Made by a program: the position numbers and the translations under genes. The notes beneath the pieces are model-generated. The model was not told where the DNA came from and made no database searches. It saw only the letters and a list, made by a program, of their open reading frames with translations. From assembly GCA_015478575.1 (NCBI GenBank), contig JADMIN010000191.1:1-5794 (forward strand): 5,794 nt of DNA. Direction: 5' to 3'. Every line of letters starts with the position of its first letter. Position 1 is the stretch's first letter. Shown piece after piece: positions 5,301 through 5,794 of the stretch. This stretch comes from Ktedonobacterales bacterium (lineage in GTDB: Bacteria > Chloroflexota > Ktedonobacteria > Ktedonobacterales > JADMIN01).

Positions 5301-5794
5301 TTGCCGAGTTTTGCCGTTCTCGCGGACATCCACGGAAACGTGCCCGCACTCGAAGCGGTTCTGGCGGATGTGGCGCGCGTCCAGCCAGATCGGCTGGTGG
5401 TCGCGGGCGACTTCGTCAACCGTGGTCCCCAGAGCCGCGCCGTGCTGGAGCGTCTCGCGCCGCTGAATCTGCCGGCCATCAGTGGGAACCATGATACCTG
5501 GTTGGCGATGCTGGCGCGCGGCGAGAATCTGCCCGCCGATTGGCAGACGCCCTGGTGGACGCCGGTACGCCGCGCCGCGGCGGAGTTGACGCCGGCATGG
5601 TGCGCGTGGCTCGACGCGCTACCCACCACGCTGCGCGTCGAGCTGCCCGGCGCGGCGCCCGTGCGGGTCGTCCACGGCAGCCCGCGCCATTCGCGCGAGG
5701 GCATGGGGCGCATGCGCTCCGATGAGCAGGTGGCCGAGGCGCTGGCGGGAGTGGAGGAGCGCACGGTCATTGGCGCGCACATCCACTATCCCTA
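5301..5794 (+). CDS. Calcineurin-like metallophosphoesterase, YfcE/MJ0936-like (3' end missing)
   Basis: This is a binuclear-metal phosphoesterase of the small cytoplasmic Metallophos_2 type; the natural substrate is not deducible. 164 codons are present before the window ends. Metal-ligand motifs occur in order: DIHGN (9-13; Asp9, His11), GDFVNRGP (36-43; Asp37), SGNHD (61-65; Asn63, His64), VHGSPR (124-129; His125) and GAHIH (158-162; His160, His162). The start is TTG at 5301: it is the only start codon in frame that keeps the DIHGN strand, and MPSFAVLADIHGN matches the usual family N-terminus. It begins two bases after the cyclophilin stop, with only a weak purine stretch (AAGAGAG, 5288-5294) as ribosome site, so translational coupling is likely. 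All core ligands through the GxHxH motif are within the window; only the C-terminal part is missing. Confidence 0.92.
   Translation, partial: MPSFAVLADIHGNVPALEAVLADVARVQPDRLVVAGDFVNRGPQSRAVLERLAPLNLPAISGNHDTWLAMLARGENLPADWQTPWWTPVRRAAAELTPAWCAWLDALPTTLRVELPGAAPVRVVHGSPRHSREGMGRMRSDEQVAEALAGVEERTVIGAHIHYP

Noticed and set aside
4606..5349. Open frame of 247 codons on the - strand opposite the cyclophilin
   Set aside because: It is antisense to a well-conserved cyclophilin and spans its promoter; composition looks like a mirror of that gene and no family motif is visible.
5270..5782. Open frame of 170 codons on the - strand at the right end
   Set aside because: The + strand here carries all the metallophosphoesterase metal-binding motifs in order, so the minus frame is its shadow.

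Overview
The window is GC-rich bacterial DNA with short intergenic gaps and genes on both strands. I cannot name the organism from it. The mix of an Opp/Dpp-type peptide transporter, a soluble GAF-domain chemoreceptor, cytoplasmic cyclophilin and GC-rich codon use would fit Chloroflexota or a similar high-GC soil or thermophile lineage, but that is a guess. The receptor implies a chemotaxis signalling system somewhere in the genome.

Layout. (1) Positions 2-1843, + strand: the end of a peptide/nickel ABC transporter operon. It holds the C-terminal two thirds of an OppD/DppD ATPase and a complete OppF/DppF ATPase. They are separated by an unusually large 165-base gap with a strong inverted repeat and a 17-bp tandem repeat. 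A terminator-like hairpin follows at 1894-1923. (2) Positions 1934-2424, + strand: a self-contained unit with a sigma70-type promoter, a possible small leader ORF overlapping the next start, a 60-residue XRE/Cro-type regulator, a 3' region with 16-bp periodic repeats, and a clear Rho-independent terminator. (3) Positions 2485-4488, - strand: a 667-residue cytoplasmic chemoreceptor (GAF, HAMP-like, signalling domain) with a long Pro/Ala-rich tail whose DNA contains tandem duplications. (4) Positions 4489-4782: a divergent promoter region with one extended -10 promoter on each strand. (5) Positions 4783-5794, + strand: a cyclophilin peptidyl-prolyl isomerase followed two bases later by a calcineurin-like metallophosphoesterase with a TTG start, which runs off the window.

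How the genes work together. The two ATPases form the heterodimeric motor of one peptide importer whose permease and binding-protein genes would lie upstream. The cyclophilin and phosphoesterase look co-transcribed and translationally coupled. The XRE regulator and the chemoreceptor each appear to be single-gene units with no shown functional link to their neighbours.

I see no obvious new multi-gene system. The points most worth a second look are the leader ORF/XRE overlap, the periodic repeats behind the XRE gene, the oppD-oppF gap, and a 10-bp tandem duplication whose gain or loss would switch the frame of the chemoreceptor tail.
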